A stretch of DNA of 64,000 nucleotides from Rubrobacter tropicus (GTDB lineage Bacteria > Actinomycetota > Rubrobacteria > Rubrobacterales > Rubrobacteraceae). How positions within the stretch are numbered: the stretch's first letter is position 1; each line of letters starts with the position of its first letter. The DNA lies in the NCBI RefSeq assembly GCF_011492945.1, contig NZ_CP045119.1, forward strand, positions 310,001 to 374,000, read 5' to 3'. Under the pieces are notes generated by a model, which saw nothing but the letters and a program-made list of their open reading frames with translations, had not been told where the DNA came from and made no database searches. The translations under genes were made by a program, and so were the position numbers. Positions 52,617 to 61,347 of this stretch are shown here, in pieces.

Positions 52617-52621
52617 AGGAT
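52593..52621 (+). promoter_or_regulatory. Possible promoter of the GarD/UxaA-like gene
   Basis: TTCGAC (52593-52598), 17 bases, TAGGAT (52616-52621). The -35 box lies in a small hairpin, so folding or a protein could modulate it. Confidence 0.4.
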
Positions 52622-52676
52622 AAACTGAACGGGAGATGGAATGCTCCGACGGGAAGTTATGGGAGGCGGTATTTCG

Positions 52677-55484
52677 ATGACGGGGACCGGGCAAACCTTC
52701 GGCTTTGATGAGGTGGGCCGCCTTCCGGCGCCGGGGGACAACGTCGCCATAGCCACCCGTCGCCTGGAGGCCGGGACGCGGGTGGAGCGCGGGGGATCGG
52801 AGTTCGTCATTCCTCATACCGTCCTCGAAGGGCACCGCTTTGCGGTCGAGGAGATCCCGGACGGAGGAGAACTCCTCTCCTGGGGTTTGCCATTCGGGCG
52901 CGCGTTGTCGGGCATATCTCCGGGCGACTACGCCTGCAACGAGAAGATCCTGCGCGTGCTCCGCGAACGGTTCGCCGCACTCCCGAACCGCCGCGAAGGG
53001 GAAGATCCCGAAGGCACCTCCGACCAGGGCGGGGGAAGGGTGCCCGGAGGCTACAAGAAGAACGGCCTCGACCTTCCCGATAGACCAAATTTTCGGGACG
53101 CCGAACTGGAACCGTACGTCCTGGACGAAGAGAACTTCCGGCCCGGCGAGCAGGTGCCGCTACACGACGAGCCCCGCACTTTCATGGGCTACCGGCGCGG
53201 CTGGGGTCGTGGCGTCGGCACGCGCAACTACGTGGTAGTGCTCGGCGTCAACTCGCGGCTCACGGGCTTCGTGCGGGCGCTCGAGTGGGAGATGAACGGC
53301 GTGTCGGACGCCTACGAGAACGTGAGCGGCATCGTCTGCGTCGCCCACACCGAGGGGGGAGAGGGCCGGACGCCCAACAACTTCGACCTTTTGCTGCGCA
53401 CCCTGAGCGGCTTCATGGTCAACCCGAACGTGGGGGCCGTGCTCGCCATCGACGGCGGCGACGAGGGTGCCGTCGCGAACGCGGCGCTCCGCCGCTACGC
53501 CGAAGAGAACGGCTACCCGCTGGACGACGTGCCGCACGAGTTCATGAGCCTGGAGGGGAGCTTTCGGGCCGATCTTGAGCGGGCAAAGTCTCGAGTAATG
53601 AATTGGATGGAGCAAGTCAACGCGCTTCGGCGGACGGAGGAGCCGCTCTCCGAGCTGAAGGTTGGGCTCCAGTGTGGCGGTTCGGACGCGTTCTCCGGCG
53701 TCTCGGCGAACCCCCTGGTCGGCTGGGTATCGAGGGAGGTAGTGCGCAACGGCGGGGCCGCGAACCTGGCCGAGACGGACGAGCTGATAGGGGCCGAGCG
53801 CTACGTCTTGAAGAACGTGAAGGACGCGGGGACGGCGAAGAGTTTCTTGGGGGCGGTCGAGCGGTTCAAGGAGAGAGTCGGTTGGCACGGGCACACGGCC
53901 GAGGACAACCCCTCTGGCGGCAACAACTTCCGCGGGCTCTACAACATCTCCATAAAGTCCATCGGGGCGGCCAGAAAGAAGGATCCCGATGTGAGGTTGG
54001 ACCACGTCATCGAGTACGCGGAGAGGATGGACGGGGGCGGCTTCTACTTCATGGACAGCCCCGGCAACGACCTCGAGAGCGTGGCGGGGCAGGTCGCTTC
54101 TGGCGCGAACATGATCTTCTTCACCACCGGCAACGGCTCCATCACCAACTTCCCCTTCGTTCCGACCATAAAAGTGGTGACCACCACCGGCCGCTACCAG
54201 CTCCTCTCCAAAGACATGGACGTAAACGCCGGTGCCTACCTCGACGGTACCCCCATGGACGGGCTCGGGCGGGAGATGTTCGAGCGGACCATCGAAGCCG
54301 CCTGCGGCGAGAAGACCGTGGGCGAGCGGGCGGGCCACGCCCAGGTCTCCATCTGGCGCGACTGGAAACAGACGGGGCCCGAACACCTGGAAGAGTTGGA
54401 GAACGCCCCCGAGCCCGACGGCGAGCCGTTGCCCGTGCGTAACAATGTTCCGGACGCGGACTTCTCCTTCGAGGCGATAGCGACGGATCGGGGCCCCGCA
54501 ACAGACCAGGTCGCGCTCGTGATGCCGACGAGCCTGTGCTCGGGCCAGATCGCCCGCCGCATAGCCAACCGCCTGAACGGGCGCGGCGCGGGCTTCGCCG
54601 GGGACAAGGTGACCCGCTTCGTCGCCCTCCCGCACACCGAGGGCTGCGGCGTCTCCGCGGGCTCGGCCGAGGCCATCTACTCCCGAACCGTCCTCGGCTA
54701 CCTCGCCAACCCGACCGTCAGGCTCGCCCTCCTTCTGGAGCACGGCTGCGAGAAGACCCACAACGACTACTTCGAGAACCGCCTCGCCGAGCGCGGCCTC
54801 GACCCTGACCGCTTCGGCTGGGCCAGCGTCCAGCTGGACGGCGGCATCGAAAGCGTGGTGGAGAAGGTGGAGTCCTGGTTCGCGGAGAACCTAAAGGCTT
54901 CAGGAGCTATCGAGTACGAGACCGCTGGGCCGGGCGCCCTGCGGCTCGGGCTCTACGCCGCGGGTCCCCTGCCGGACGAGGCGGCGAGGAGCCTCGCCGA
55001 GACGACGCTCGCCGTCGTCGGCGCGGGCGGCACGGTGGTCGTCCCCCAGACGGCGGCGGTGCTCGGTTCCGAGGTCTACCTGGACGCCGTTTTTGGGGGC
55101 CGCACCGTCAAGAATACCCTGGCTTACGGGCAGGCTTTCCGGGAGCCCGGTTTTCACGTGATGGAGGCGCCGACGGACCATTGGATCGAGACGGCCACGG
55201 GGCTCGGGGCGACCGGCGTGGAACTCATGCTGGCGCACGTCGCCGGACGGCCCTTGCAGGCGCACCGCATGATCCCGCTCGTCCAGGTCTCGTCCGATCC
55301 CGAGACCATCCGCAACCACGCAGACGACCTGGACACGCTCCTCGACGGAGACCCGGACGCATGGACGGAGAAGACGCTTCGGACCGTCTCCGAGGTCGCC
55401 TCCCGCGAGTACACGCCCAAGCTTCTCGCGGCGAACAACACGGACTTCCAGTTCACCCGCGGCCTGCTCGGCGTCTCGATGTAG
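52677..55484 (+). CDS. GarD/UxaA-type sugar-acid dehydratase, long fused form
   Basis: About 935 residues (ATG 52677 after GGGAGGC; ATG 52641 is possible). The order is a SAF domain (~10-100), linker, a UxaA/GarD catalytic region (~165-565, with G-R-G-V-G-T-R-N-Y, L-Q-C-G-G-S-D-A-F-S-G and G-F-Y-F-M-D-S-P-G-N-D) and then a second UxaA-like segment (~610-760, H-T-E-G-C-G-V-S-A-G and E-H-G-C-E-K-T-H-N-D) with a ~175-residue C-terminal part. Such enzymes dehydrate galactarate, altronate or related acids with iron. Typical members are about 500 residues, so this form is unusual. Complements the split UxaA at 17.8-19.2 kb. Confidence 0.83.
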   Translation: MTGTGQTFGFDEVGRLPAPGDNVAIATRRLEAGTRVERGGSEFVIPHTVLEGHRFAVEEIPDGGELLSWGLPFGRALSGISPGDYACNEKILRVLRERFAALPNRREGEDPEGTSDQGGGRVPGGYKKNGLDLPDRPNFRDAELEPYVLDEENFRPGEQVPLHDEPRTFMGYRRGWGRGVGTRNYVVVLGVNSRLTGFVRALEWEMNGVSDAYENVSGIVCVAHTEGGEGRTPNNFDLLLRTLSGFMVNPNVGAVLAIDGGDEGAVANAALRRYAEENGYPLDDVPHEFMSLEGSFRADLERAKSRVMNWMEQVNALRRTEEPLSELKVGLQCGGSDAFSGVSANPLVGWVSREVVRNGGAANLAETDELIGAERYVLKNVKDAGTAKSFLGAVERFKERVGWHGHTAEDNPSGGNNFRGLYNISIKSIGAARKKDPDVRLDHVIEYAERMDGGGFYFMDSPGNDLESVAGQVASGANMIFFTTGNGSITNFPFVPTIKVVTTTGRYQLLSKDMDVNAGAYLDGTPMDGLGREMFERTIEAACGEKTVGERAGHAQVSIWRDWKQTGPEHLEELENAPEPDGEPLPVRNNVPDADFSFEAIATDRGPATDQVALVMPTSLCSGQIARRIANRLNGRGAGFAGDKVTRFVALPHTEGCGVSAGSAEAIYSRTVLGYLANPTVRLALLLEHGCEKTHNDYFENRLAERGLDPDRFGWASVQLDGGIESVVEKVESWFAENLKASGAIEYETAGPGALRLGLYAAGPLPDEAARSLAETTLAVVGAGGTVVVPQTAAVLGSEVYLDAVFGGRTVKNTLAYGQAFREPGFHVMEAPTDHWIETATGLGATGVELMLAHVAGRPLQAHRMIPLVQVSSDPETIRNHADDLDTLLDGDPDAWTEKTLRTVSEVASREYTPKLLAANNTDFQFTRGLLGVSM

Positions 55485-55599
55485 GGTTGTCTCCGGGGAC
55501 TTTGGGCGACCGGGCCAAGAGGGGTCTCCCGTCTCCGGCGGTTGCGAGGCCGGAATAGCGCCCAAAGAAGCATAGATGACTTAGATTCCCGACCGCGTG

Positions 55600-55628
55600 T
55601 TGCGCGGCATCCGGGGTGTGGTTAGCAT
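55600..55628 (+). promoter_or_regulatory. Promoter of the MetX-like hydrolase
   Basis: TTGCGC (55600-55605), 17 bases, TAGCAT (55623-55628), 48 bases ahead of a GTG start with a strong ribosome site. Upstream, CTTTGGGCG (55500) and CGCCCAAAG (55559) form an inverted pair that may be a terminator for the previous gene. Confidence 0.5.
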
Positions 55629-55676
55629 CACCGTTGGTGAGGAGGGCGCGCGCCCCGCAAAAGGTGGAGGAGACAA

Positions 55677-56726
55677 GTGATCGAGAACCCGTTCTACACG
55701 CCGGAGTTTCACGGCCCCTACGAGCTGTTTTCGCTGGGGGATTTCGTGCTCGAAGAGGGGCAGACGCTGCGGGATTGCAGGCTCGCGTACGCGGCGTTCG
55801 GGGAGTTGAACGGGGCGAAGGACAACGCGATTCTGGTCCCGACGTGGTTCTCGGGGACGCACCAGATCCTGCGCGACCTCTACATCGGCCCCGAGCACGC
55901 CCTGAACCCGGAAGAGTACTTCGTAGTCGTCGTCAACCAGATCGGCAACGGCCTCTCGACCTCACCCCACAACACGCCGGGCAACTTCGCCTCGGGCCCC
56001 CGGTTCCCGAAGGTCAGGATCGGCGACGACGTCGTCGCCCAGGAGCGCCTGATGCGCGAGGCTTTCGGCGTCGAGGAACTCGCCCTCGTCGTCGGCGGCT
56101 CGATGGGAGCCCAGCAGACCTACGAGTGGGCCGTCCGCTTCCCCGAGAAGGTCAAGCGGGCCGCCCCCATAGCCGGGACCGCCAAAAACACCCCGCACGA
56201 CTTCCTCTTCACGCAGGCGCTCATGGACGCCATCACGATGGACCCGGGCTACGCCGGCGGCTGGTACGAGACGCCGGCCGACGTGCGCGAGGGCCTCGTC
56301 CAGCACGGGCTCGTCTGGAGCGTGATGGGCCTCTCGACGGAGTGGTGGAAGCAGGAGCGCTGGCGTCCCCTCGGTTTCGCCTCGGCGGAGGACTTCCGCG
56401 CGGGCTTCGTGGACGCGTACTTCAGCGTGCTCGACCCGAACAGCCTCCTCGCCCAGGGCTGGAAGTGGCAGCGCGGCGATGTCAGCCGCCACACGGACGG
56501 GGACCTGTCGGCCGCCCTCGGCCGCATCAGCGCGAAGACGTTCGTCATGCCCATAGGCGAGGACATGTTCTTCCCCCCGCGCGACTGCGCCGCCGAGCAG
56601 AAGCTCGTCCCGAACAGCGAGCTGCGCGTGATCGAAGACATCAGCGGCCACTGGGCCCTCTTCGGCTTCGAGACGACCTTTATGGAGCAGGTGGATCGGC
56701 ACCTCGGCGAACTGCTAGCGTCGTGA
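55677..56726 (+). CDS. MetX-like alpha/beta hydrolase
   Basis: A 349-residue protein of the homoserine acetyltransferase-like group. The nucleophile S142 lies in V-G-G-S-M-G-A-Q-Q-T; N-Q-I-G-N-G and the final G-H-W-A-L-F with its histidine are conserved. True MetX usually has a longer lid and a G-S-x-G-x-M-Q motif, so this is a related hydrolase or acyltransferase. GTG 55677 follows GGAGGAGAC. In this catabolic setting a hydrolase acting on acyl products is plausible. Confidence 0.82.
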   Translation: MIENPFYTPEFHGPYELFSLGDFVLEEGQTLRDCRLAYAAFGELNGAKDNAILVPTWFSGTHQILRDLYIGPEHALNPEEYFVVVVNQIGNGLSTSPHNTPGNFASGPRFPKVRIGDDVVAQERLMREAFGVEELALVVGGSMGAQQTYEWAVRFPEKVKRAAPIAGTAKNTPHDFLFTQALMDAITMDPGYAGGWYETPADVREGLVQHGLVWSVMGLSTEWWKQERWRPLGFASAEDFRAGFVDAYFSVLDPNSLLAQGWKWQRGDVSRHTDGDLSAALGRISAKTFVMPIGEDMFFPPRDCAAEQKLVPNSELRVIEDISGHWALFGFETTFMEQVDRHLGELLAS

Positions 56727-56771
56727 GCCCGGCTTCGCCGGTCAGCACGCCTCCTTCGGAGGCTTTCAGCC

Positions 56772-56938
56772 GGTCAGCACGCTTCGGCTTCGCCTCGCTT
56801 TCAGCGGTCAGCCAGTCGTCTCGACACGCCGCTCCCGGCGCTATCCGAACCATGCCGGGTTACGCTGCTCGGTCGCGTTATGCACGGCGAGATGCTGACA
56901 AGCTGAAAGCGAAGCCCGAAGGGCGAAGCGTGCTGACC
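56772..56938. repeat. MITE-like palindromic intergenic element, copy 3 (inverted)
   Basis: Arms 56772-56805 and 56902-56938 are imperfect inverted repeats starting GGTCAGCACGCTTCG. The core, read on the minus strand, shares GACGACTGGCTGAC and other blocks with copy 1. It separates the MetX-like gene from the convergent KduD-like gene. Confidence 0.7.
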
Positions 56939-56956
56939 GGCTGACAAGCTGAAAAG

Positions 56957-57727
56957 CTATCTCCCCAGCCAGCCCCCGTCGACGGGCAGGACCGAGCCGT
57001 GGATAAAGTCGCCCGCTAACGAAGATAGCAGGACCACGGCCCCTTTGAGGTCTTCGGGCTCGCCGTAGCGGCCCGCGGGGATACGGGCCAGAAGCGCCGT
57101 GGAGCGCTCTTCGTTCTCGCGGATTGCGCCAGTCAACTCGGTTGTGTAGTAGCTGGGTGCGAGGGCGTTGACGTTTATGCCTAGCGGGGCCCACTCGTTT
57201 GAGAGGGCGCGCGTGAGGTTGGCGATGCCGGCCTTGGAGGCGGCGTAGGACGGGACGGTTATGCCGCCTTCGTAGGAGAGGACGGAGGCTGTGTTTATGA
57301 TCTTTCCTCCGTCGCCCTGTTCGACGAAACGCCTGGCCGCCGCCTGGGAGAGGTAGAAGGCCGCCGAGAGGTTTACCTGGATGACGCTCTCCCAGTCGTC
57401 CTCCCCGAACTCCAGGGCCTGATCTCTCCTGATGATGCCGGCGTTGTTGACGAGTATGTCGAGGCGGCCCATCTCGGAGACGCAGTGGGCCACGATCTCC
57501 GCGGCACCTTCCGCCTTGGTCTCCAAAAGGTCGCGGTTCATGGCGTGGAACCGGCGACCGGTGGCGGCGACCTTCCCTTCCGTCTCTTCCATCGGAACTA
57601 TATCCAGGCCCACGACGTCCGCGCCGGCTTCTGCGAGGCCCAAGGCCATTCCCTGTCCGAGCCCACGCGCCGCCCCCGTGACCAGCGCGACCTTGCCGTC
57701 CAGCCTGAGGTCGTCAAGAACGCCCAT
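56957..57727 (-). CDS. kduD: KduD-like 2-deoxy-gluconate/5-keto-deoxyuronate SDR
   Basis: A 256-residue SDR. T-G-A-A-R-G-L-G-Q-G at 17-26 binds NAD, N-N-A-G-I-I-R-R is the KduD-type signature, and the active pair is Y161 and K165. It would reduce or oxidise deoxy-keto sugar acids, as in pectin/uronate breakdown. Its ATG overlaps the cupin stop (TAATG) and lacks a separate ribosome site, so translation is coupled to that gene. Confidence 0.85.
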   Translation of the reverse strand: MGVLDDLRLDGKVALVTGAARGLGQGMALGLAEAGADVVGLDIVPMEETEGKVAATGRRFHAMNRDLLETKAEGAAEIVAHCVSEMGRLDILVNNAGIIRRDQALEFGEDDWESVIQVNLSAAFYLSQAAARRFVEQGDGGKIINTASVLSYEGGITVPSYAASKAGIANLTRALSNEWAPLGINVNALAPSYYTTELTGAIRENEERSTALLARIPAGRYGEPEDLKGAVVLLSSLAGDFIHGSVLPVDGGWLGR

Positions 57728-58212
57728 TAAAAGCGGAGGTCCATCGGCTCGATGCCTTCCTGCTCGCAATAGTTGAGGTAGCGGTCGAGCTTGGAGAAGA
57801 CGTCGTCCTGGTAGATCGGGTTATCTTCGTCGTCGAGGTACTGGATCACGCCCTCCAGGATAAACAACGTCTGCATCTCCTCGACACCCTCGTCTACCAC
57901 GAGCGTGTGTATGTCGCCGGGTGGCTCGTAGACCAGGGTGCCCGGCCTGGCCACCCAATCGCGTTCGAGGTAGTGCCAGGAGCCCTCCAGGCAGAAGCCC
58001 ATCACCTGGCCTCCGGAGTGCCGGTGGCGGTTGATCCTGCCCGAGCCCCGGACTTTGAGGAGGTTGATCCAACGCCCCGTGGCGAGGTCGAAGCGAAGCG
58101 GCTTGAACCAGGCCCGCTCGCCCTGGGGCACCCAGGGGATCTCGTCCACATTTATTGCCTGGTCCGGCAACGCCCAGTCCTCGGTAAAGGACTTGAACCT
58201 CTCGTCTATCAT
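57727..58212 (-). CDS. 2,4'-dihydroxyacetophenone dioxygenase-like cupin
   Basis: A 161-residue cupin. The metal-binding region N-R-H-R-H-S-G-G-Q-V-M-G-F-C-L-E-G and G-D-I-H-T-L-V-V-D supply the His set. The opening (S-F-T-E-D-W-A-L-P-D-Q-A-I-N-V-D-E-I-P-W) is mirrored by the broken copy at the right edge of the window. Members cleave aryl ketones or are of unknown activity. Upstream promoter at 58280-58308 with an operator-like site. Confidence 0.82.
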   Translation of the reverse strand: MIDERFKSFTEDWALPDQAINVDEIPWVPQGERAWFKPLRFDLATGRWINLLKVRGSGRINRHRHSGGQVMGFCLEGSWHYLERDWVARPGTLVYEPPGDIHTLVVDEGVEEMQTLFILEGVIQYLDDEDNPIYQDDVFSKLDRYLNYCEQEGIEPMDLRF

Positions 58213-58235
58213 CGTCCCGCCTCCCTCGTACCGCG

Positions 58236-58254
58236 TCGTTTTATAGAACGAAAC
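58236..58254 (-). promoter_or_regulatory. Operator-like site, cupin/kduD arm
   Basis: Read on the minus strand this 19-base site is GTTTCGTTCTATAAAACGA. It matches the site at 58508-58526 on the plus strand at 15 of 19 positions and lies about the same distance past its promoter's -10 box. Confidence 0.55.
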
Positions 58255-58279
58255 CTCGTCTCATACAACAGCACGCAAC

Positions 58280-58308
58280 ATATTATACTCCCGGGCGAAC
58301 CGCGTCAA
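58280..58308 (-). promoter_or_regulatory. Promoter of the cupin-kduD operon
   Basis: Minus-strand TTGACG (58308-58303), 17 bases, TAATAT (58285-58280), close to sigma-A consensus. Confidence 0.75.
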
Positions 58309-58402
58309 TGCTACGTTCGTTCTCTCTCGACCGGCGTGGCGCAGCACACAGATTATCCATCTATTTGTTGCTCCAGGCTCACAAGGTTCGTGACTGCTTG
58401 CC

Positions 58403-58432
58403 GCACACCGTCGTCGCGCGACGGCGGTGTGC
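58403..58432. other. 30-bp near-perfect palindrome between divergent promoters
   Basis: Arms 58403-58417 and 58418-58432 pair at 14 of 15 positions (the other a G-T wobble), with no loop. It sits 19 bases ahead of the plus-strand promoter, so a dimeric regulator site is more likely than a terminator. The rest of the 365-base gap (58213-58577) holds only the promoters and operators listed here. Confidence 0.55.
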
Positions 58433-58450
58433 AAAGGACACGCGTGCTTG

Positions 58451-58479
58451 TTGACGACGATCTGCGTCCGTGCTACGGT
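58451..58479 (+). promoter_or_regulatory. Promoter of the amidohydrolase-Rieske-MHS operon
   Basis: TTGACG (58451-58456), 17 bases, TACGGT (58474-58479), about 100 bases before the first gene. Confidence 0.7.
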
Positions 58480-58490
58480 TCTTACGTATT

Positions 58491-58526
58491 TCGTAGAATA
58501 GTGTATCGTTTCATTCTACGAGACGA
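58491..58526 (+). promoter_or_regulatory. Operator-like site, amidohydrolase arm
   Basis: TCGTAGAAT (58491-58499) and ATTCTACGA (58513-58521) are a perfect 9-base inverted repeat, and 58508-58526 reads GTTTCATTCTACGAGACGA, matching the site in the opposite arm. Position about +20 suggests repression. The IclR gene at the end of the operon is the natural candidate regulator. Confidence 0.55.
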
Positions 58527-58577
58527 ACGGGAACGGAGCGAGGATCGCAGGGAAGCAGTCGAGGGGAAGGGGCAACC

Positions 58578-59690
58578 TTGGGCAGGACAGTGACACTGCC
58601 GGGTCGGGAGAAGCGGGGCAACATAGAGGGCGGCATCATCGACTGCGACGTTCACAACGCGGTGCCTTCCATCGAGTCCCTGTTTCCCCACCTGCCGGAC
58701 CGCTGGGTCGACTACATGGTCGAATCCGGCATTAAGACCATAGAGCCCAACTACTATCCGAAGGGCGTCCCCCTGTCGGCGCGTCCCGGATCGGAGCCTG
58801 CGGGGGGACCGGCGGGTTCCGACCTTGGGCTGTTGAGGGACCAGTTGCTAGATCCGTGGAACGTCCGGTACGCGATGCTCAACTGCGTCTACGGCGTTCA
58901 GCTGATCCAGAACCGCGAGTGGGCCATGGTCATGGCCAGCGCGCTCAACGACTGGCAAATTGCCGAATGGCTCGAAAAAGACGGGCGCCTGCGGGCTTCG
59001 ATCACAGTTTCGACGCGTGATCCGGGGACTGCGGCGCGGGAGATCGAGCGCGTGGGCGGCCATCCGGGCTTCGCGCAGGTGCTCTTGTTGGCCAGATCCG
59101 AGATGCCCTACGGCGAGCGCTACTACTGGCCGATCTACGAGGCCGCCGAGCGCCACGGGCTGCCGGTCTGCATCCACGCCGGCGGGAGCGCCGGCAACCC
59201 CATCACCTCGGTGGGTTGGCCTTCCTACTACATCGAGGATTATGTGGGGTTTGCCCAGGCTTTCCAGGCGCAGGTAGTCAGCATGGTCACCGCCGGCGTC
59301 TTCGCGGAGTATCCCGGGCTCCGGGTCGTGCTCGCCGAGGCCGGCATCACCTGGCTGCCGTCGCTCATGTGGAGGTTCGACAAGGACTGGAAGGGCATCC
59401 GGCGGGAGACGCCGTGGGTCAGCCGTCCGCCGTCCGAGATCATCCGGGAGCACGTGCGCCTCACCACCCAGCCGATCGACGAACCTTCCAATCCCGAACA
59501 TTTGCTCCAGGTCATAGACCAGATCGGGTCGGAGGAGATGTTGCTCTTCTCGACGGACTACCCGCACTGGCATTTCGACGAGCCGGAGGACGCGCTCCCC
59601 GTGAAGCTCCCCCCCGACCTGGAGCGCAAGATTTTTTCCGGGAACGCCCGCGCCTTGTACGGGCTGGACGACGCAACCAGCGAGCGGTAA
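58578..59690 (+). CDS. Amidohydrolase-2 enzyme A
   Basis: A 370-residue metal-dependent enzyme. D24-V-H26 in I-I-D-C-D-V-H and a late S-T-D-Y-P-H-W-H-F-D are the metal/acid motifs of the PF04909 group (hydrolases and non-oxidative decarboxylases). I-H-A-G-G-S-A-G lies mid-barrel. TTG 58578 follows GGAAGGGG. Clearly paralogous to the next gene (shared A-L/V-N-D-W-Q-I-A-E-W-L-E-K-D, E-A-A-E-R-H-G-L). First gene of a four-gene operon. Confidence 0.87.
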   Translation: MGRTVTLPGREKRGNIEGGIIDCDVHNAVPSIESLFPHLPDRWVDYMVESGIKTIEPNYYPKGVPLSARPGSEPAGGPAGSDLGLLRDQLLDPWNVRYAMLNCVYGVQLIQNREWAMVMASALNDWQIAEWLEKDGRLRASITVSTRDPGTAAREIERVGGHPGFAQVLLLARSEMPYGERYYWPIYEAAERHGLPVCIHAGGSAGNPITSVGWPSYYIEDYVGFAQAFQAQVVSMVTAGVFAEYPGLRVVLAEAGITWLPSLMWRFDKDWKGIRRETPWVSRPPSEIIREHVRLTTQPIDEPSNPEHLLQVIDQIGSEEMLLFSTDYPHWHFDEPEDALPVKLPPDLERKIFSGNARALYGLDDATSER

Positions 59691-59704
59691 AGGAGGCAAC
59701 CGCG

Positions 59705-60823
59705 ATGGTCGAGAAGTTGACAGAGAGAGCAACTGCGGGCCGGACCAGGGTTGGTGTGGTCGACGCAGATATACACAATGTCTTTCCGTCCCGGGAGGTC
59801 CTAAAGAGTTACCTGCCGTCGCGCTGGCAGAGGCACCTCGAGACGATCGGGCCGCGAGGGCACGACGGCTACATGTACGCTTCGACGAAGTACCCCAAGG
59901 TTTCCGCGGCCACCGCACGTACAGACGCGTGGCCGCCTTCCGGGTTGCCGCCGGGTTCGGACCTCGAGTTCATGCAGGAGCAGCACCTCGACGCCTTCAA
60001 CATCGAGTACGGGATCCTGAACTGCTTCGAGCACGTCGGGCACGAGCTCAACGACGAGTGGGCCGCGGCGATGGCGCGGGCCGTGAACGACTGGCAGATC
60101 GCGGAGTGGCTCGAAAAGGACGAGCGCCTGCGGGCCTCGATAGTGGTGCCTTTCGAGAACGCCGAGCTCGCGGCGGAGGAGATAGAGCGGGTCGGGGACC
60201 ATCCCGGCTACGTGCAGGTGCTCTTGCTTACCCGAACCCTGGAACCCCTGGGCCGGCGCAAGTACTGGAAGATCTACGAAGCGGCGGAGCGCCACGGCTT
60301 GACGATCGGGATGCACGCCAGCAACACGACCGGCGTACCGCCCACGCCCGTCGGCTGGCCCTCCTACTATCTGGAGGAGCACGTCATAGTTTCCCTGGCC
60401 TCCCAGAGTCAGGTGATCAGCCTCGCTTGCGAGGGCGTATTCGAGATGTTTCCGGACCTGCGCCTCGTGTCGATAGAGGGAGGGTTCGCCTGGCTTCCTC
60501 CGCTCATGTGGCGCCTGGATCAGAACTGGAAGAGGTTAAAAGAGGAGGTGCCGCACCTCAAACGGCCGCCGTCGGAGTACATCCGGGAGCACCTCTGGGT
60601 AACCACCCAGCCTATAGAGGAACCGGCCGACCCCAACCACCTCCTCCAGGCCATAGAGCACTTCGGGGCGGACGACAAGATCCTCTTCGCCTCGGACTAC
60701 CCGCACTGGGATTTCGACGACCCGAACAGGGCCTTTCCACCCAGGATGCCGAAGGAGCTGAAGCGCAGGATCTTCTCCGAAAACGCGAAGAAGCTCTACG
60801 GATTCGGCCAGGAGGGCGGCTGA
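59705..60823 (+). CDS. Amidohydrolase-2 enzyme B
   Basis: A 372-residue paralogue of enzyme A. Metal motif D22-I-H24 (V-V-D-A-D-I-H), M-H-A-S-N-T-T-G in the barrel and S-D-Y-P-H-W-D-F-D near the end. ATG 59705 follows AAAGGAGGC, 14 bases after the first gene. The two could form a hetero-oligomer or act on successive substrates. Confidence 0.87.
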   Translation: MVEKLTERATAGRTRVGVVDADIHNVFPSREVLKSYLPSRWQRHLETIGPRGHDGYMYASTKYPKVSAATARTDAWPPSGLPPGSDLEFMQEQHLDAFNIEYGILNCFEHVGHELNDEWAAAMARAVNDWQIAEWLEKDERLRASIVVPFENAELAAEEIERVGDHPGYVQVLLLTRTLEPLGRRKYWKIYEAAERHGLTIGMHASNTTGVPPTPVGWPSYYLEEHVIVSLASQSQVISLACEGVFEMFPDLRLVSIEGGFAWLPPLMWRLDQNWKRLKEEVPHLKRPPSEYIREHLWVTTQPIEEPADPNHLLQAIEHFGADDKILFASDYPHWDFDDPNRAFPPRMPKELKRRIFSENAKKLYGFGQEGG

Positions 60824-61282
60824 ATGGGCGAGCACGTGGTGGGGACGGTGGAGGAGATACCGCCCGGCGGGCGCAAGATAGTCGAGGTGGGCGGACGTTC
60901 CATAGGCGTGTTCAACGTGGGGGGTGAGTTCTTCGCCCTCCGGAACCAGTGCCCCCACCAGGGGGCCGAGCTGTGCAAGGGCGTCCTGTCTGGGTTCGTC
61001 CACGCCGAGAAGCCGGGCGACGTGACGTACGTCAGGAGGGGGGAGATCCTCCGGTGCCCGTGGCACCAGTGGGAGTTCGACATCAGGACGGGTCAATCCT
61101 GGGTCGACCCGGCAAAGGTCCGGGTGCGGCGCTACGAGGCCAAGGTCGCGCCCGGAAACACGCTGCTCTCCGAGCCTGGCGGCAGCAAGGAACTCGCCGA
61201 GGCCGGCCTGGAGAAAGGGCTTTACGTAGCGGAGACGTACGAGGTCTCGGTCGAACACGAATACATCGTTCTCAACCTGTAG
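60824..61282 (+). CDS. Stand-alone Rieske [2Fe-2S] protein with C-terminal extension
   Basis: A 152-residue protein whose ATG directly abuts the amidohydrolase stop (TGAATG). Cluster ligands are C43-P-H45 and C78-P-W-H81. About 30 extra residues at the C-terminus end in V-E-H-E-Y-I-V-L-N-L. No oxygenase alpha subunit is in the window. Its role may be electron supply to an enzyme encoded elsewhere. Confidence 0.88.
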   Translation: MGEHVVGTVEEIPPGGRKIVEVGGRSIGVFNVGGEFFALRNQCPHQGAELCKGVLSGFVHAEKPGDVTYVRRGEILRCPWHQWEFDIRTGQSWVDPAKVRVRRYEAKVAPGNTLLSEPGGSKELAEAGLEKGLYVAETYEVSVEHEYIVLNL

Positions 61283-61347
61283 CTTTCGTGACCGGTGGTC
61301 GGACAAGAGAGGGGACATCTAGTGCGTCTCAGGGAGGAGCAAGAAGC

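Noticed and set aside
55677-56726. Homoserine O-acetyltransferase (metX) for methionine synthesis
   Set aside because: The nucleophile motif and overall length fit the wider MetX-like hydrolase group, but the context is catabolic and the typical MetX motif is not exact, so the specific name was not used.
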